Counted from the stretch's first letter, positions 1 to 8,450 are shown. The stretch is 64,000 nucleotides of DNA from Rhabdothermincola salaria (GCF_021246445.1 NZ_JAJQXW010000001.1:1692168-1756167); one strand, 5' to 3'. Notes: generated by a model not told the origin, from the sequence alone. Numbers and translations are program-made.

Positions 1-114
1 GGACCAGTCGTCGAGAGGGAACTCGGTGCGGGCCTCGGCGGCATCGTCGTCGGAGGCGATGCCGGCCGCTGCGCCTTCGGTGTCGTCGGTTCCGTCACGG
101 AGGTGGTCGGCCAC
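1..114 (-). CDS. N-terminal fragment of an unidentified protein, cut by the window edge
   Basis: An open frame runs leftward from GTG at 112-114 off the window edge: 38 codons, no stop. The peptide is acidic and low in complexity (runs of D, E and A), as in the disordered N-termini of many actinobacterial proteins, so the product cannot be named. A -10-like CATACT lies 6 nt before the GTG, which would give a leaderless mRNA like that of the divergent glpX. It could also be a chance open frame in GC-rich DNA. Confidence 0.4.
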   Translation of the reverse strand, partial: MADHLRDGTDDTEGAAAGIASDDDAAEARTEFPLDDWS

Positions 115-191
115 CGTTGCAGTATGGCCCCTCGGACCCGGACGTCGGGCAACGGGCGGCCGCCGGGGCCGGCCCGTTCGGCGCACCCAAG

Positions 192-197
192 TAGTCT
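192..197 (+). promoter_or_regulatory. -10 box of a leaderless glpX promoter
   Basis: TAGTCT lies 6 nt before the glpX ATG and no Shine-Dalgarno sequence is visible. This fits a transcript that starts at or next to the start codon, an arrangement seen repeatedly in this window. Confidence 0.5.
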
Positions 198-203
198 CGG
201 CCC

Positions 204-1193
204 ATGGCAGAGACCAACGACTCCCAGCCGGATCGCAACCTCGCGCTCGACCTCGTGCGTGTCACCGAGGCAGCCGCCATGGCCGCCAGCCGGTGGATGG
301 GTCGGGGCGACAAGGAGGGCGCGGACGGCGCGGCGGTCGACGCCATGCGCCTGGTGCTCGGCACCGTCGCCATGGACGGCATCGTGGTCATCGGCGAGGG
401 GGAGAAGGACGAGGCGCCGATGCTCTACAACGGCGAGCGCATCGGCGACGGCTCCCCGCCCGAGGTCGACATCGCCGTCGACCCGGTGGAGGGGACGACC
501 CTCACCGCCAAGGGGCGGGGCAACGCCATCTCGGTCATCGCCCTGTCCGAGCGCGGCACCATGTTCGACCCGGGCCCCTGCGTCTACATGGACAAGGTCG
601 CCGTCGGCCCCGAGCTGGTCGGAGCCATCGACATCGCCGCCTCGCCGACCGACAACCTTCGCGCCGTGGCCCAGGCCAAGCGGGTAGCCGTCACCGAGGT
701 CACCGCGGTCATCCTCGAGCGTCCCCGCCACGACGACCTGATCGCCGAGGTCCGCCAGGCCGGGGCCCGCGTTCGGCTCATCCCCGACGGCGACGTGGCC
801 GGGGCCATCTCGACTGCGTGGCCCGACTCCGGCGCCGACATCCTCTTCGGAGTGGGCGGCACCCCCGAGGGCGTCATCACCGCCGCCGCCCTCAAGAGCA
901 TGGGCGGCGAGATCCAGGCCCGCCTCTGGCCACGCGACGACGCCGAGCGCCAGGCCGCACTCGACGCCGGCTACGACGTCGACCGGGTCCTCGGCACCGA
1001 CGACCTGGTCGCCGGTGACAACTGCTTCTTCGCCGCCACCGGCATCACCGACGGCGACCTCCTCAGGGGCGTGCACCTCGACGCCAGCAGTGCCACCACG
1101 CAGTCGCTGGTGATGCGCTCCAAGTCGGGCACGGTGCGGCTGGTCAACGCCCGCCACCGCCTCGACAAGTTCCGCTCCCAGTACGGGAGCTGA
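204..1193 (+). CDS. glpX: Class II fructose-1,6-bisphosphatase (GlpX)
   Basis: Hydrolyses fructose 1,6-bisphosphate to fructose 6-phosphate, the dedicated gluconeogenic step in actinobacteria, in the cytosol. The 329 residues match the family length. Visible motifs are the metal-binding [12 protein letters not shown] (about 63-74) and DPVEGT (93-98) of the lithium-sensitive phosphatase fold, followed by the glycine-rich GVGGTPEGV segment. The ATG is preceded by a -10-like TAGTCT and no ribosome site, so the mRNA is probably leaderless. It converges on the desaturase gene and a strong hairpin separates the two. Confidence 0.95.
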   Translation: MAETNDSQPDRNLALDLVRVTEAAAMAASRWMGRGDKEGADGAAVDAMRLVLGTVAMDGIVVIGEGEKDEAPMLYNGERIGDGSPPEVDIAVDPVEGTTLTAKGRGNAISVIALSERGTMFDPGPCVYMDKVAVGPELVGAIDIAASPTDNLRAVAQAKRVAVTEVTAVILERPRHDDLIAEVRQAGARVRLIPDGDVAGAISTAWPDSGADILFGVGGTPEGVITAAALKSMGGEIQARLWPRDDAERQAALDAGYDVDRVLGTDDLVAGDNCFFAATGITDGDLLRGVHLDASSATTQSLVMRSKSGTVRLVNARHRLDKFRSQYGS

Positions 1194-1286
1194 GCGACCG
1201 GTCCACTCTTCCGAGCGGCCTCGGTCCGAGCGGGCCGGGGCCGCCGGGTGGGGTTCCGCGCTGGGACCCGAGGGCCTGACCGGCCC

Positions 1287-1312
1287 GACGGGCGGGCGGT
1301 GGCCCGCCCGTC
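1287..1312. terminator. Bidirectional hairpin between glpX and the desaturase gene
   Basis: A perfect 11-bp stem (GACGGGCGGGC at 1287-1297, complement at 1302-1312) with a 4-nt loop lies between the two convergent stops and just touches the desaturase end. No U tract follows, as is common for actinobacterial terminators. Confidence 0.6.
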
Positions 1313-1315
1313 GCC

Positions 1316-2491
1316 TCAGCGGTCGATGACCGGGAACTGCTTCTGGCTGCGCTTGGCGACGCGAGCCAGCTCCTCGGCGGGCTCGATCGTGCGGTGCAAC
1401 AGCTCGTCGATGGCCACCTTCTGGGTCTCGATGGCCAGGTCGAGGGCGTCGCGGTCGGCGGCCAGCCCCTCCCCTGCGTCGTCAGCGGTGGCCGACAGGG
1501 CGGCGATGCGGTCGTCGACCCGCGCGTGGGCCACGTAGGCCTGGGCCTTGGCCCAGTGCGCCTTGTACATGCCCACGTCGAAGTTGCCGTCGGCGATGCG
1601 GTTCGACTGGAGGATCTCCTGGGTGGGCACCTTGAGGTCTTTCACGATGCCGACCCAGCTGAGGGCCTTGAGGATGTACCAGGTGACGTCGAGCTCCCAC
1701 CAGAAGAAGCCGTTGCGGGCCGACGACTGGTAGTAGTGGTGGTTGTTGTGCCAGCCCTCACCGAGGGTGGTGACGGCGATGAGCAGCGAGTTGCGGCTGG
1801 TGTCGTCGGTGACGTAGCGACGCCGACCCATCACGTGGGCCAGGCTGTTGACCAGGAACGTGTTGTGCCACAGCACCACGGTGCCGAGGAAGAAGCCGAA
1901 GAACAGCCCCGACCACCCGGCGATGAGGAAGCTGGCCACGCCCAGCACCCAGGGGAACATGCCGTCGTGGCGCTCGACGAAGCGGATCTCGGGGTACTTG
2001 GCGAAGTCGCGGATCTTGTCGGTGGGCGTGTCCTTGTACTTGTCGCACAGGATCCAGCCCACGTGGCTCCACCAGAACCCCCGCAGCGGTGAGTGGATGT
2101 CGACCTCGGTGTCGCTGTAGCGGTGGTGGTTGCGGTGGTGACCGGCCCACCACAGGGGGCCCTTCTGGACGCACATGGCCCCGCCGACGGCCAGGAAGAG
2201 CTGGAAGGCCCGATTGGTCTTGTAGGCCCGGTGGGCGAAGTAGCGGTGGTAGCCGGCGGTGATGAAGAAGGTGCGCCCCCACACCAGCACCACGAACAGC
2301 ACCAGGGCCTTCAGGGTGATGCCGAAGGCCAGCGTGCCCGCGACGGCGATGACGTGCACCATCAGGAACGGGATCGAGGCCCGCCAGTTGACGCGCTCCT
2401 CGGCGGAGCGTTCGAACGGTGCGGTGACCTTGGGGAGCACGGTGGTGCCGACCGCAGGATCCTCCACGACGGGGGTGGTGCTGGTGTCCAC
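1316..2491 (-). CDS. Membrane acyl-CoA/fatty-acid delta-9-type desaturase
   Basis: Inserts a cis double bond into saturated acyl chains at the membrane with a di-iron centre. All three histidine boxes are present: HRYFAH (82-87), HHRNHH (118-123) and HNNHH (248-252), with hydrophobic segments around 42-72 and 183-210. The 391-residue length fits bacterial stearoyl-CoA desaturases, with a C-terminal extension of about 90 charged residues predicted helical. The GTG start at 2489-2491 has a GCGAGG ribosome site. The upstream region carries two near-identical TetR-type palindromes plus a half site, so expression is probably repressed and released by an acyl-CoA-type ligand. The regulator is not adjacent. 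Confidence 0.92.
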   Translation of the reverse strand: MDTSTTPVVEDPAVGTTVLPKVTAPFERSAEERVNWRASIPFLMVHVIAVAGTLAFGITLKALVLFVVLVWGRTFFITAGYHRYFAHRAYKTNRAFQLFLAVGGAMCVQKGPLWWAGHHRNHHRYSDTEVDIHSPLRGFWWSHVGWILCDKYKDTPTDKIRDFAKYPEIRFVERHDGMFPWVLGVASFLIAGWSGLFFGFFLGTVVLWHNTFLVNSLAHVMGRRRYVTDDTSRNSLLIAVTTLGEGWHNNHHYYQSSARNGFFWWELDVTWYILKALSWVGIVKDLKVPTQEILQSNRIADGNFDVGMYKAHWAKAQAYVAHARVDDRIAALSATADDAGEGLAADRDALDLAIETQKVAIDELLHRTIEPAEELARVAKRSQKQFPVIDR

Positions 2492-2533
2492 GGGGCCTCG
2501 CTGACTGGGGGGAAGGTCGTTCGGACCAGTGCG

Positions 2534-2604
2534 TACCTACTGGCGCCTACCTACTGGTCGGTAGACACGATGACCCTACCCTACCTACTGGTCGGTAGGC
2601 TACC
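2534..2604. promoter_or_regulatory. Tandem TetR-type operators upstream of the desaturase gene
   Basis: The 14-mer CTACTGGTCGGTAG occurs at 2551-2564 and 2585-2598. A third partial copy (TACCTACTGG) lies at 2534-2543. The full sites have CTAC/GTAG arms and their starts are 34 bp apart. They lie 43-113 bp upstream of the desaturase GTG, where a repressor would block RNA polymerase. The shape resembles operators of TetR-family fatty-acid regulators. Confidence 0.65.
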
Positions 2605-2756
2605 ACTGCGGACAGTCGTCACACGGTGTTCACCCGCGCCGGGACGCTCCTTTCCCACGCCCGATCCGTCGATGTCATCCAGCATGGCCCTCGGCTCCGT
2701 TCACTCGATGGGTGCCGACGTCGCCGACACCCCACGAGCGACGACACTGGAGCACG

Positions 2757-4421
2757 ATGCCCACCGACGCCTCCGCCCCTCGCTGGCCCGCCTCCCTGGC
2801 CGGCCTGATCGCGGCGGCCGTGGCGCTCGGCGTGGCCGAGCTGGTCACCGGGCTGTCGGCGAGCACCCGCTCGCTGGTGGCCTCGGTGGGCGACCAGGTC
2901 GTCGACCGCTCCCCCGGCGGCGTGGTCAAGTGGGCCATCGAGGTCTTCGGCACGGCCGACAAGGCCGTGCTGTTGACCAGCATCGTCGTCGTGTGCCTCG
3001 GTCTCGGGGCTCTGGTGGGCGCCGCCTCCCAGCGCCGTGCGTGGGCGGGACCGGCGGCCCTCGGCGCCGCGGCCGTCGCCGGCGCGGCCGCCGGCGTCGC
3101 CGACCCGCTCTCGTCCGACGCCGGTGCCGTCACCGCGGCCGTCCTGGCCTGGGCATCGGGCTCGCTCACCCTGTGGGCCCTGCTCGGCGTGGCCCGCACC
3201 GGAGGACCGCTGCCGGTGGCCACCCGCCGCCCGGTGGCAGCCACCGCCACCGCAACCGCCGTCTCGCGCGGGGCGACCGGCCCACGAGCGGCCGAGCCCA
3301 TGCCGGGTCTGCGCACCGACGACCTCGACGTCCCCGGCACCGGACGCGGCGATCGGCGGGCCTTCCTGGCCTGGACGGGTGCCGCCACCGCCTTCGCCGG
3401 GGTCGCCGCCCTGGGCGGACGGTCCCTGGCCGGTCGCACCTCGGCGGAGGCGGCCCGCGCCGAGATCGTGCTGCCTCCCGCCCCCTCCGGCGCCGCGGTC
3501 CCCGGCCCGGGCCTCACCGTCGACGGCGTCAGCCCGCTGATCACCCCCACCGCCGACTTCTACCGCATCGACACCGCCCTGGTGCTCCCGCAGGTCGGCG
3601 TCGACGGTTGGTCCCTGGAGGTCGCCGGGGCCACACCCGAGCCCTACTCGCTCACGTTCGACGAGCTCCTCGACATGCCCATGGTCGAGGCGCCGGTGAC
3701 CATCGCCTGCGTCTCCAACGAGGTGGGCGGCGACCTGGTCGGCACCGCCGTGTGGCAGGGCGTCCCCCTCACCGCGGTGCTCGAGCGGGCGGGGCTGCGG
3801 GCCGGCGAGGTGCCCGACGACGCCGCCCAGCTGGTGGGGCGTTCCGTCGACGGCTTCACCGTCGGCTTCCCCACCGAGACCGCACTCGACGGGCGGGTGG
3901 CCATGGTCGCGGTCGGCATGAACGGCGAGCCCCTGCCCGTGCGCCACGGCTTCCCGGCCCGCCTGGTGGTCGCCGGCCTCTACGGCTACGTGTCGGCCAC
4001 CAAGTGGCTGTCCCGCCTCGAGCTCACCGGCTGGGACGACTTCGACGCCTACTGGATCCCACGGGGCTGGGCCAAGGAGGCCCCGGTCAAGACCCAGTCA
4101 CGCATCGACGTGCCGCGCACCGGAGCGGGCCTGGTGGCCGGACCCGTCGCCGTCGCCGGCGTGGCTTGGGCCCCCACCCGGGGCATCAGCCAGGTCGAGG
4201 TCCAGGTCGACGACGGTCCTTGGCAGGAGGCCCGTCTGAGCGACGGCGCCAACAGCGACGTGTGGCGCCAGTGGGCCATCGACTGGGACGCCACCCCGGG
4301 CGAGCACCGGCTGCGCGTACGAGCCACCGACGGCGAGGGCGAGACGCAGACCGAGGAGCGCTCGCGGGTGGCGCCCGACGGCGCCACCGGGTGGCACACC
4401 CGCACGGTGCAGGTCAGCTGA
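2757..4421 (+). CDS. Membrane-anchored sulfite-oxidase-family molybdopterin oxidoreductase
   Basis: The C-terminal half is the sulfite oxidase/YedY molybdenum fold. The predicted molybdenum-ligand cysteine is C318 in TIACVSNEVGG, followed by the SATKWLSRLEL segment and a dimerisation-type beta domain at the end. The N-terminal 140 residues hold about four membrane helices. A linker and a twin-arginine-like DRRAFLAW plus hydrophobic stretch follow, placing the catalytic domain outside the membrane. ATG 2757 is preferred (GGAG 4 nt upstream); an in-frame GTG at 2712 would add 15 residues. Molybdenum cofactor genes lie at 16.8-19.8 kb. The substrate may be sulfite or another oxoanion or sulfoxide. 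Its end overlaps the convergent sua5 by 8 bp. Confidence 0.88.
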   Translation: MPTDASAPRWPASLAGLIAAAVALGVAELVTGLSASTRSLVASVGDQVVDRSPGGVVKWAIEVFGTADKAVLLTSIVVVCLGLGALVGAASQRRAWAGPAALGAAAVAGAAAGVADPLSSDAGAVTAAVLAWASGSLTLWALLGVARTGGPLPVATRRPVAATATATAVSRGATGPRAAEPMPGLRTDDLDVPGTGRGDRRAFLAWTGAATAFAGVAALGGRSLAGRTSAEAARAEIVLPPAPSGAAVPGPGLTVDGVSPLITPTADFYRIDTALVLPQVGVDGWSLEVAGATPEPYSLTFDELLDMPMVEAPVTIACVSNEVGGDLVGTAVWQGVPLTAVLERAGLRAGEVPDDAAQLVGRSVDGFTVGFPTETALDGRVAMVAVGMNGEPLPVRHGFPARLVVAGLYGYVSATKWLSRLELTGWDDFDAYWIPRGWAKEAPVKTQSRIDVPRTGAGLVAGPVAVAGVAWAPTRGISQVEVQVDDGPWQEARLSDGANSDVWRQWAIDWDATPGEHRLRVRATDGEGETQTEERSRVAPDGATGWHTRTVQVS

Positions 4422-5460
4422 CCGAGCTCTGGGCGGCGCGGCGGAGGCGGTCGCGCACCGCCACCCCGATGCCGGCCGCCGGCGGGGGCACGCACACCAC
4501 CACGTCGAGACCGAGCCGGTCGGCCTGACGGAGGCGGGCGTAGAGCAGCCGGGCGTAGTCGGGTGGTGGCCCGACCGGTTCGAGGACCACCGCGTCGGTG
4601 GCCACGCCGTCGATGGCCCCCGGCGCCAACAGCCCCACGGCGGGACCGTGCCCGGTGGCCGGATCGGTGGCGGCGAGGAGGGTGGCGATCCGGGCGGCGG
4701 CGGCGTCTTCGTCGAGCACCTCCACCCGGGCCCGGGGGGCGTAGTGGGCGGCCAGCATCCCCGGGGCACGAGCCCCGACGGACCCGCGAGGGGCGTCGGT
4801 CGCGGCGGCCGGCTCGCGACCGAGGACCTCGGCGAGGCGCTCGGTGCTGACACCGCCGGGACGCAGCACCACGGCCTCGGCGCCGGTCAGGTCGACGATC
4901 GTGGACTCCACCCCCACCTCGCAGGGGCCGCCGTCGAGGATCAGGTCGACGTGGCCTCGCAGCTCGCTGAGCACGTGCGCCGCGGTCGTGGGGCTGACGC
5001 GGCCGAACCGGTTGGCGGAGGGCGCGGCCACCCCGCCACCGAAGCGGGTCAGCAGGGCGCGGGCCACGGGGTGGTCCGGCACGCGCACGCCGACCGTGGG
5101 CCGCCCACCGGTGACCACGTCGGGGACGTCCGGTGCCCGCCACAGCAACATCGTGAGGGGGCCGGGCCAGAACGCGTCGGCCAGCAGGTGGGCCTCGGGA
5201 GGAACCCGCTCGGCCCACTGGTCGAGGGCTTCGAGATCGCCCAGGTGCACGATCAGGGGGTGGGTCGGCGGTCGCCCCTTGGCCGTGAAGATCGAGGCCA
5301 CGGCGTCCGGGGCGGCCGCGTCGGCCCCCAGGCCGTACACGGTCTCGGTGGGGAAGGCCACCAACCCCCCGTCCCGCAGCACCGCCACGGCGCGATCGAG
5401 GCCCGCCTCGCCGTCGACGATCGCCGCGTCGTCGCCCGTCTCGGCATCGTCGCCCACCAT
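4414..5460 (-). CDS. sua5: L-threonylcarbamoyladenylate synthase (Sua5/YrdC type)
   Basis: Makes threonylcarbamoyl-AMP from threonine, bicarbonate and ATP for the universal t6A37 modification of ANN-decoding tRNAs. The YrdC fold covers about residues 20-215, with FPTETVYGLGADA, the KGRPPTHPL nucleotide loop and SANRFG. The remaining C-terminal part matches the extra Sua5 domain, so at 348 residues this is the long form rather than TsaC. The start is ATG with a -10-like TAGGCT only 6 nt upstream and no ribosome site, hence probably leaderless. Confidence 0.94.
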   Translation of the reverse strand: MVGDDAETGDDAAIVDGEAGLDRAVAVLRDGGLVAFPTETVYGLGADAAAPDAVASIFTAKGRPPTHPLIVHLGDLEALDQWAERVPPEAHLLADAFWPGPLTMLLWRAPDVPDVVTGGRPTVGVRVPDHPVARALLTRFGGGVAAPSANRFGRVSPTTAAHVLSELRGHVDLILDGGPCEVGVESTIVDLTGAEAVVLRPGGVSTERLAEVLGREPAAATDAPRGSVGARAPGMLAAHYAPRARVEVLDEDAAAARIATLLAATDPATGHGPAVGLLAPGAIDGVATDAVVLEPVGPPPDYARLLYARLRQADRLGLDVVVCVPPPAAGIGVAVRDRLRRAAQSSVS

Positions 5461-5466
5461 GAGGGG

Positions 5467-5472
5467 AGCCTA
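5467..5472 (-). promoter_or_regulatory. -10 box of a leaderless sua5 promoter
   Basis: On the minus strand TAGGCT is followed by 6 nt and then the sua5 ATG. There is no Shine-Dalgarno sequence in that interval. Confidence 0.5.
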
Positions 5473-5555
5473 CCGACCACCCGGGAGGAGGCCGCCCGAT
5501 CGAGCGCGGGCCGCCCGGCTGGACCATCCTCACTGCGTCGAGCAAAGGAGGCCAG

Positions 5556-6011
5556 GTGAAGCAACGACCGGAGGGAGCATCGGACGAGGCGGTGGAGGCG
5601 GTCGGGAAGTTCTCCGAGGCCGTGGAGTACCTGATCCGCGCCCGCGGACACCTGTACTCGGCTCATCAGCTGATCGGCCACGCCGATCTGCTCTTCGACG
5701 AGGTCGCCGACGGTCTCGAGCAGGCCGGGCTCGTCGAGGAGGCCGGGCGGGTCCGCGAGGAGGTCATCGGTCGCAACGTGCTCGACGGCCGCTGGACCTT
5801 CCAGATCGTCGAGGAGTTCGACGAGCTCTACTTCCACCCGGTCCAGGCCGAGCTCGATCGCCTCGAGCGCGACCACATGGATGGGCAACGCCACGTCTTC
5901 GAGAGCGAGCTCAAGGAACGACGGCGCTCCCGCGGCCGCCCGGGCCACGAGCCGCGCCCGCGGGCCGCCCACGACCCCCGCGTCGAGACGAACCCCGACA
6001 CCGACGGCTGA
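5556..6011 (+). CDS. Conserved hypothetical protein, alpha-helical, 151 aa
   Basis: I know no named family. The sequence is soluble, charged and predicted almost wholly helical, with no signal peptide, membrane segment or cysteine. Helical heptad-like stretches cover about residues 10-75, then VGRNVLDGRWTFQIVEEFD, then a basic Arg/Pro-rich tail. It resembles a small uncharacterised family I associate with actinobacteria. The GTG start is supported by an excellent AAAGGAGG site 4 nt upstream. The gene stands alone, divergent from sua5 and convergent with the LLM gene 15 bp away. Function unknown. Confidence 0.8.
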   Translation: MKQRPEGASDEAVEAVGKFSEAVEYLIRARGHLYSAHQLIGHADLLFDEVADGLEQAGLVEEAGRVREEVIGRNVLDGRWTFQIVEEFDELYFHPVQAELDRLERDHMDGQRHVFESELKERRRSRGRPGHEPRPRAAHDPRVETNPDTDG

Positions 6012-6026
6012 GCCCGCACCCCCGGC

Positions 6027-6944
6027 TCAGGCGTGGGCCACCACCTCGCGGCGGAACCACTCCACGTTCTCCAGCCAGGCCGCCCGGCTCGGCGACGGAA
6101 GGGTGATCGACAGAGCGGTCACCCCGAGCTCGGCCTGGGCGTGCACCTGCTCGACCAGCGGGCCGGCCTCGGGCAGCTCCTCGCGGAACCCGTCGAGCCC
6201 GATGGGCATGAACACGATGTCGAGGGGGTCGGTGCGGCCCACCTTCTCGACGTGGCCCCGCAGGTAGGCGATGCGGTCGCGGAGGTCGTCGAGGGTCTCG
6301 AGCGGCGGCGTGCGCAACAGGCGCGTGGCCCCGGCGGGGCTCGGCATGGGCAGCCAGCCGTCGGCCCGCTCGACCGATCGCCGGATGGCCAGGTTGGAGT
6401 TGCCGCCGATCCAGATCGGCGGGTTGGGGCGCTGCACCGGGCGTGGGAGGGCCAGGGCGTTCTCCGCGACGAAGTGCGTGCCCTCGAAATCGAACGGCTC
6501 GCCCTTCCAGGCGGCCTTCATGGCGTCGATGGCCTCGTCGGTGAGCAGGTTGCGCTCGTCGAAGTCGACACCCAACGCCGCGAACTCCGAACGCAGGTAG
6601 CCGGCGCCGGTGCCCACGACCACCCGCCCGCCCGACACGGTGTCGAGGGTGGCCACCGCCTTGGCGGTGAGGAACGGGTTGCGGTAGGCGACGATCACCA
6701 GGTTGGTCTGCAACCGCACCCGGGTGGTGGCCGTGGCGGCCACGGTGAGCGCCACGAACGGGTCGAGCGTGTGGTGCCCGCCGCGGCTGAGCCACTTGGC
6801 GTCGGGGATCGGGTGGTCGGTGACGTTGACGGCGTCGACGCCGGCGTCCTCGGCCGCCCGGGCCATGACGGTGATGGCCTCGGCGCTGCACCACTCCTCC
6901 ACCGGATCGACGTTGTGGACCGGCAGGCCGAGGGTGAACTTCAT
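6027..6944 (-). CDS. LLM-class (luciferase-like) F420-dependent oxidoreductase
   Basis: A single-domain luciferase-like TIM barrel of 305 residues, as in actinobacterial F420- or FMN-linked oxidoreductases. Visible family features are the start MKFTLGLPVHN, TNLVIVAYRNPFLTAKAVATLD, the GAGYLRSEFAALG flavin/F420 loop and NPPIWIGGNS. The ATG at 6942-6944 follows GAGGAAG by 9 nt; the longer open frame upstream is Pro/Arg-rich and not used. The substrate cannot be inferred. The gene stands alone, and the 216 bp upstream show no regulator gene. Confidence 0.88.
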   Translation of the reverse strand: MKFTLGLPVHNVDPVEEWCSAEAITVMARAAEDAGVDAVNVTDHPIPDAKWLSRGGHHTLDPFVALTVAATATTRVRLQTNLVIVAYRNPFLTAKAVATLDTVSGGRVVVGTGAGYLRSEFAALGVDFDERNLLTDEAIDAMKAAWKGEPFDFEGTHFVAENALALPRPVQRPNPPIWIGGNSNLAIRRSVERADGWLPMPSPAGATRLLRTPPLETLDDLRDRIAYLRGHVEKVGRTDPLDIVFMPIGLDGFREELPEAGPLVEQVHAQAELGVTALSITLPSPSRAAWLENVEWFRREVVAHA

Positions 6945-7160
6945 GGTGCGGGCTTCCTCTCGCAGGAGATCGACAGCAGGGCGCGACGACGAGCCCGGCC
7001 ACCCTACCGACGCCCCCACCGCCACCCCGGCCCGCCCCGTTCCACCCGTCTGCCCGCCGCGAACCCGCCGGAGTCGAGCGCCACCCCGGCGCCCGGGTGC
7101 GACGACCGCGGGTCCCGGACCCCGGGTCCGGTCGACGACGGGCCGTGCGGTGGTGCTCAC

Positions 7161-7166
7161 TACAGT
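7161..7166 (+). promoter_or_regulatory. -10 box for the small membrane ORF
   Basis: TACAGT ends 7 nt before the GTG at 7174, the same geometry as the other leaderless candidates here. Confidence 0.4.
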
Positions 7167-7173
7167 GCGGTTC

Positions 7174-7332
7174 GTGCTCAGCTCCGACCTCGCCGTCGTG
7201 CTCCTCGCGGTCTCGTGGCCGGCCGTCGTCGCCGCGGTCGTGGCCGTCCTGGCGGTGTTGCTGTGGGGCATGTTGCGGCGCGGCTCGATCGCGGATCGGG
7301 CCCGGCACGACTACCCCGCCGACGACGACTGA
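7174..7332 (+). CDS. Possible 52-aa single-pass membrane protein
   Basis: A short frame encoding a very hydrophobic segment (about residues 6-32, rich in V, A and L), then the basic stop-transfer MLRRG and an acidic tail ending in DDD. The composition is what a real small membrane protein would show rather than a GC-rich shadow, and the TACAGT box 7 nt upstream supports leaderless expression. Its last 22 bp overlap the end of the convergent TetR gene, a mild argument against it. Function unknown. Confidence 0.45.
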   Translation: MLSSDLAVVLLAVSWPAVVAAVVAVLAVLLWGMLRRGSIADRARHDYPADDD

Positions 7333-7997
7333 GAGCTCGTGGGGGGCAGGTCACCGGTGACGGTGACGAAGAGCAGGCGGGCCATGGCCTGGCGGAGGTC
7401 GGTCGCCGGGGCGCCCCACTGCTCGAGGCCCTCGTGGTGGGCCGCCACGTGGGCCAGCATCGAGATGGCCACGCCGGCCTCGGCGCGGGCGTCGAGGCCG
7501 ACCGGCGACCCCGCGGCTCGTCGCTCGGTGAGGATGTCGACGAGCGCTTCGGAGGGTTGGCTCAGGAACCGGGTGCGCAGGGCCCGGAACCGCTGGTCCC
7601 CCTCGTCGGTGGCCAGGTCGACGACCCGCAGCACCGCCCGGTGTCGATCCCAGACATCGAGGAACCCATCGGCCACCCCCATGGCGCTCGACCAGGCGGA
7701 CGGGCCGCCCCACGGGCGGTCGCGGACGAGGGAGGCCAGCTCGGGCCCACAGGTCTCGACCATCTCCTCGGCGAGGGCGAGCACGGCTTCCTCGACGTCG
7801 CCGAAGTACTGGTAGAAGGCCGCCGGCGACATCTGGGCGGCGCGGGCGATGTCGACGACCCGGACCTCGCGGTAGGTGGACGAGCCCAACAGGTCAGCCG
7901 TGCGGTCGAGGAGCCGCTGTCGGGTGCGCTGGCCCCGACGCCCCATGGCGCGCGGCCCCACCACCGTACGGGTGGGCTGCAACGCAGGATCGGACAC
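7311..7997 (-). CDS. TetR-family transcriptional regulator
   Basis: The N-terminal helix-turn-helix is clear: RTRQRLLDRTADLLGSSTYREVRVVDIARAAQMSPAAFYQYF, about residues 24-65, quoted in part: VVDIARAAQMSPAAFYQYF. A 160-residue helical ligand domain follows, ending in VTVTGDLPPTSS. The 228-residue length fits the family. The GTG start sits 6 nt after a -10-like TAGCCT with no ribosome site. The target is unknown: no palindrome was found at its own promoter, and the TetR-like operators in the window (2.55, 2.59 and 10.2 kb) are not adjacent, though the thiolase/LLM site is only 2 kb away. Confidence 0.9.
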   Translation of the reverse strand: MSDPALQPTRTVVGPRAMGRRGQRTRQRLLDRTADLLGSSTYREVRVVDIARAAQMSPAAFYQYFGDVEEAVLALAEEMVETCGPELASLVRDRPWGGPSAWSSAMGVADGFLDVWDRHRAVLRVVDLATDEGDQRFRALRTRFLSQPSEALVDILTERRAAGSPVGLDARAEAGVAISMLAHVAAHHEGLEQWGAPATDLRQAMARLLFVTVTGDLPPTSSQSSSAG

Positions 7998-8003
7998 CCG
8001 GCC

Positions 8004-8009
8004 AGGCTA
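8004..8009 (-). promoter_or_regulatory. -10 box of the TetR gene
   Basis: TAGCCT on the minus strand ends 6 nt before the GTG, consistent with a leaderless mRNA. Confidence 0.45.
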
Positions 8010-8023
8010 GGGCCGCCGACACT

Positions 8024-8110
8024 TTGCTCCGGTCGGCAAGCCTCCCTCCGCCGGCTTCGCCGAAACGCGTGGCCGGTCCGAGCCTCCGTCGCTGCGCTCC
8101 TTCGGCTGTT
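8024..8110 (+). repeat. Intergenic repeat family A, copy 1
   Basis: An 87-bp unit that begins TTGCTCCGGTCGGCAAGCC, contains the small hairpin CGGC-TTC-GCCG followed by AAACGCG, and ends in CCGTCGCTGCGCTCC plus a short tail. It is repeated 15 bp further on and again at 11549. The 510-bp gap that holds it (7998-8506) has no convincing gene. Confidence 0.75.
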
Positions 8111-8125
8111 GCGAGTCGCAACAAC

Positions 8126-8212
8126 TTGCTCCGGTCGGCAAGCCTCCCTCCGCCGCCTTCGGCGAAACGCGAGCGCTGACTGAGGCTCCGTCGCTGCGCT
8201 CCTCCGCCTGCT
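8126..8212 (+). repeat. Intergenic repeat family A, copy 2
   Basis: A tandem copy of exactly the same 87-bp length as copy 1. In its hairpin the change GGC to GCC is matched on the other arm by GCC to GGC (CGCC-TTC-GGCG), which keeps the stem: a compensatory change pointing to selection on structure. Downstream, 8213-8450 holds nothing I can identify. Confidence 0.75.
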
Positions 8213-8450
8213 GCAAGTTGGATGACGGCCTGCGCCAGCAAGTCGGGGCCGAGCGGGTCCCGGGGGGTGGCCCGTACCACTGGTTCTGACGCGCGCACGG
8301 GAGCGAGTGCGGCTCGGCCACCGCAGCCTGCACTCGACGAAGGGTTCGTCGACCCACGCCCGAGCTCGACGAAGCCGCCGCTGCGAGCGACCGAGCACGT
8401 CAGGTTCTGGTGCGGGACAGGACCTGCCGGGACCCCGAGGACCCGACACC

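Noticed and set aside
2093-4528. Long plus-strand frame of 811 codons
   Set aside because: It is antisense to the desaturase and then out of frame across the sulfite-oxidase-like gene; Arg/Gly-rich composition and no start signal.
8007-8357. Minus-strand frame of 116 codons over the A repeats
   Set aside because: Its sequence is just the translated repeat (EERSDG/ERSDGG and GGLPTG units twice) and lacks a start signal; such frames are common annotation artefacts of intergenic repeats.
8213-8450. Remnant of a gene or mobile element next to the repeats
   Set aside because: No frame shows recognisable protein blocks, and there are no terminal inverted repeats or target duplications.
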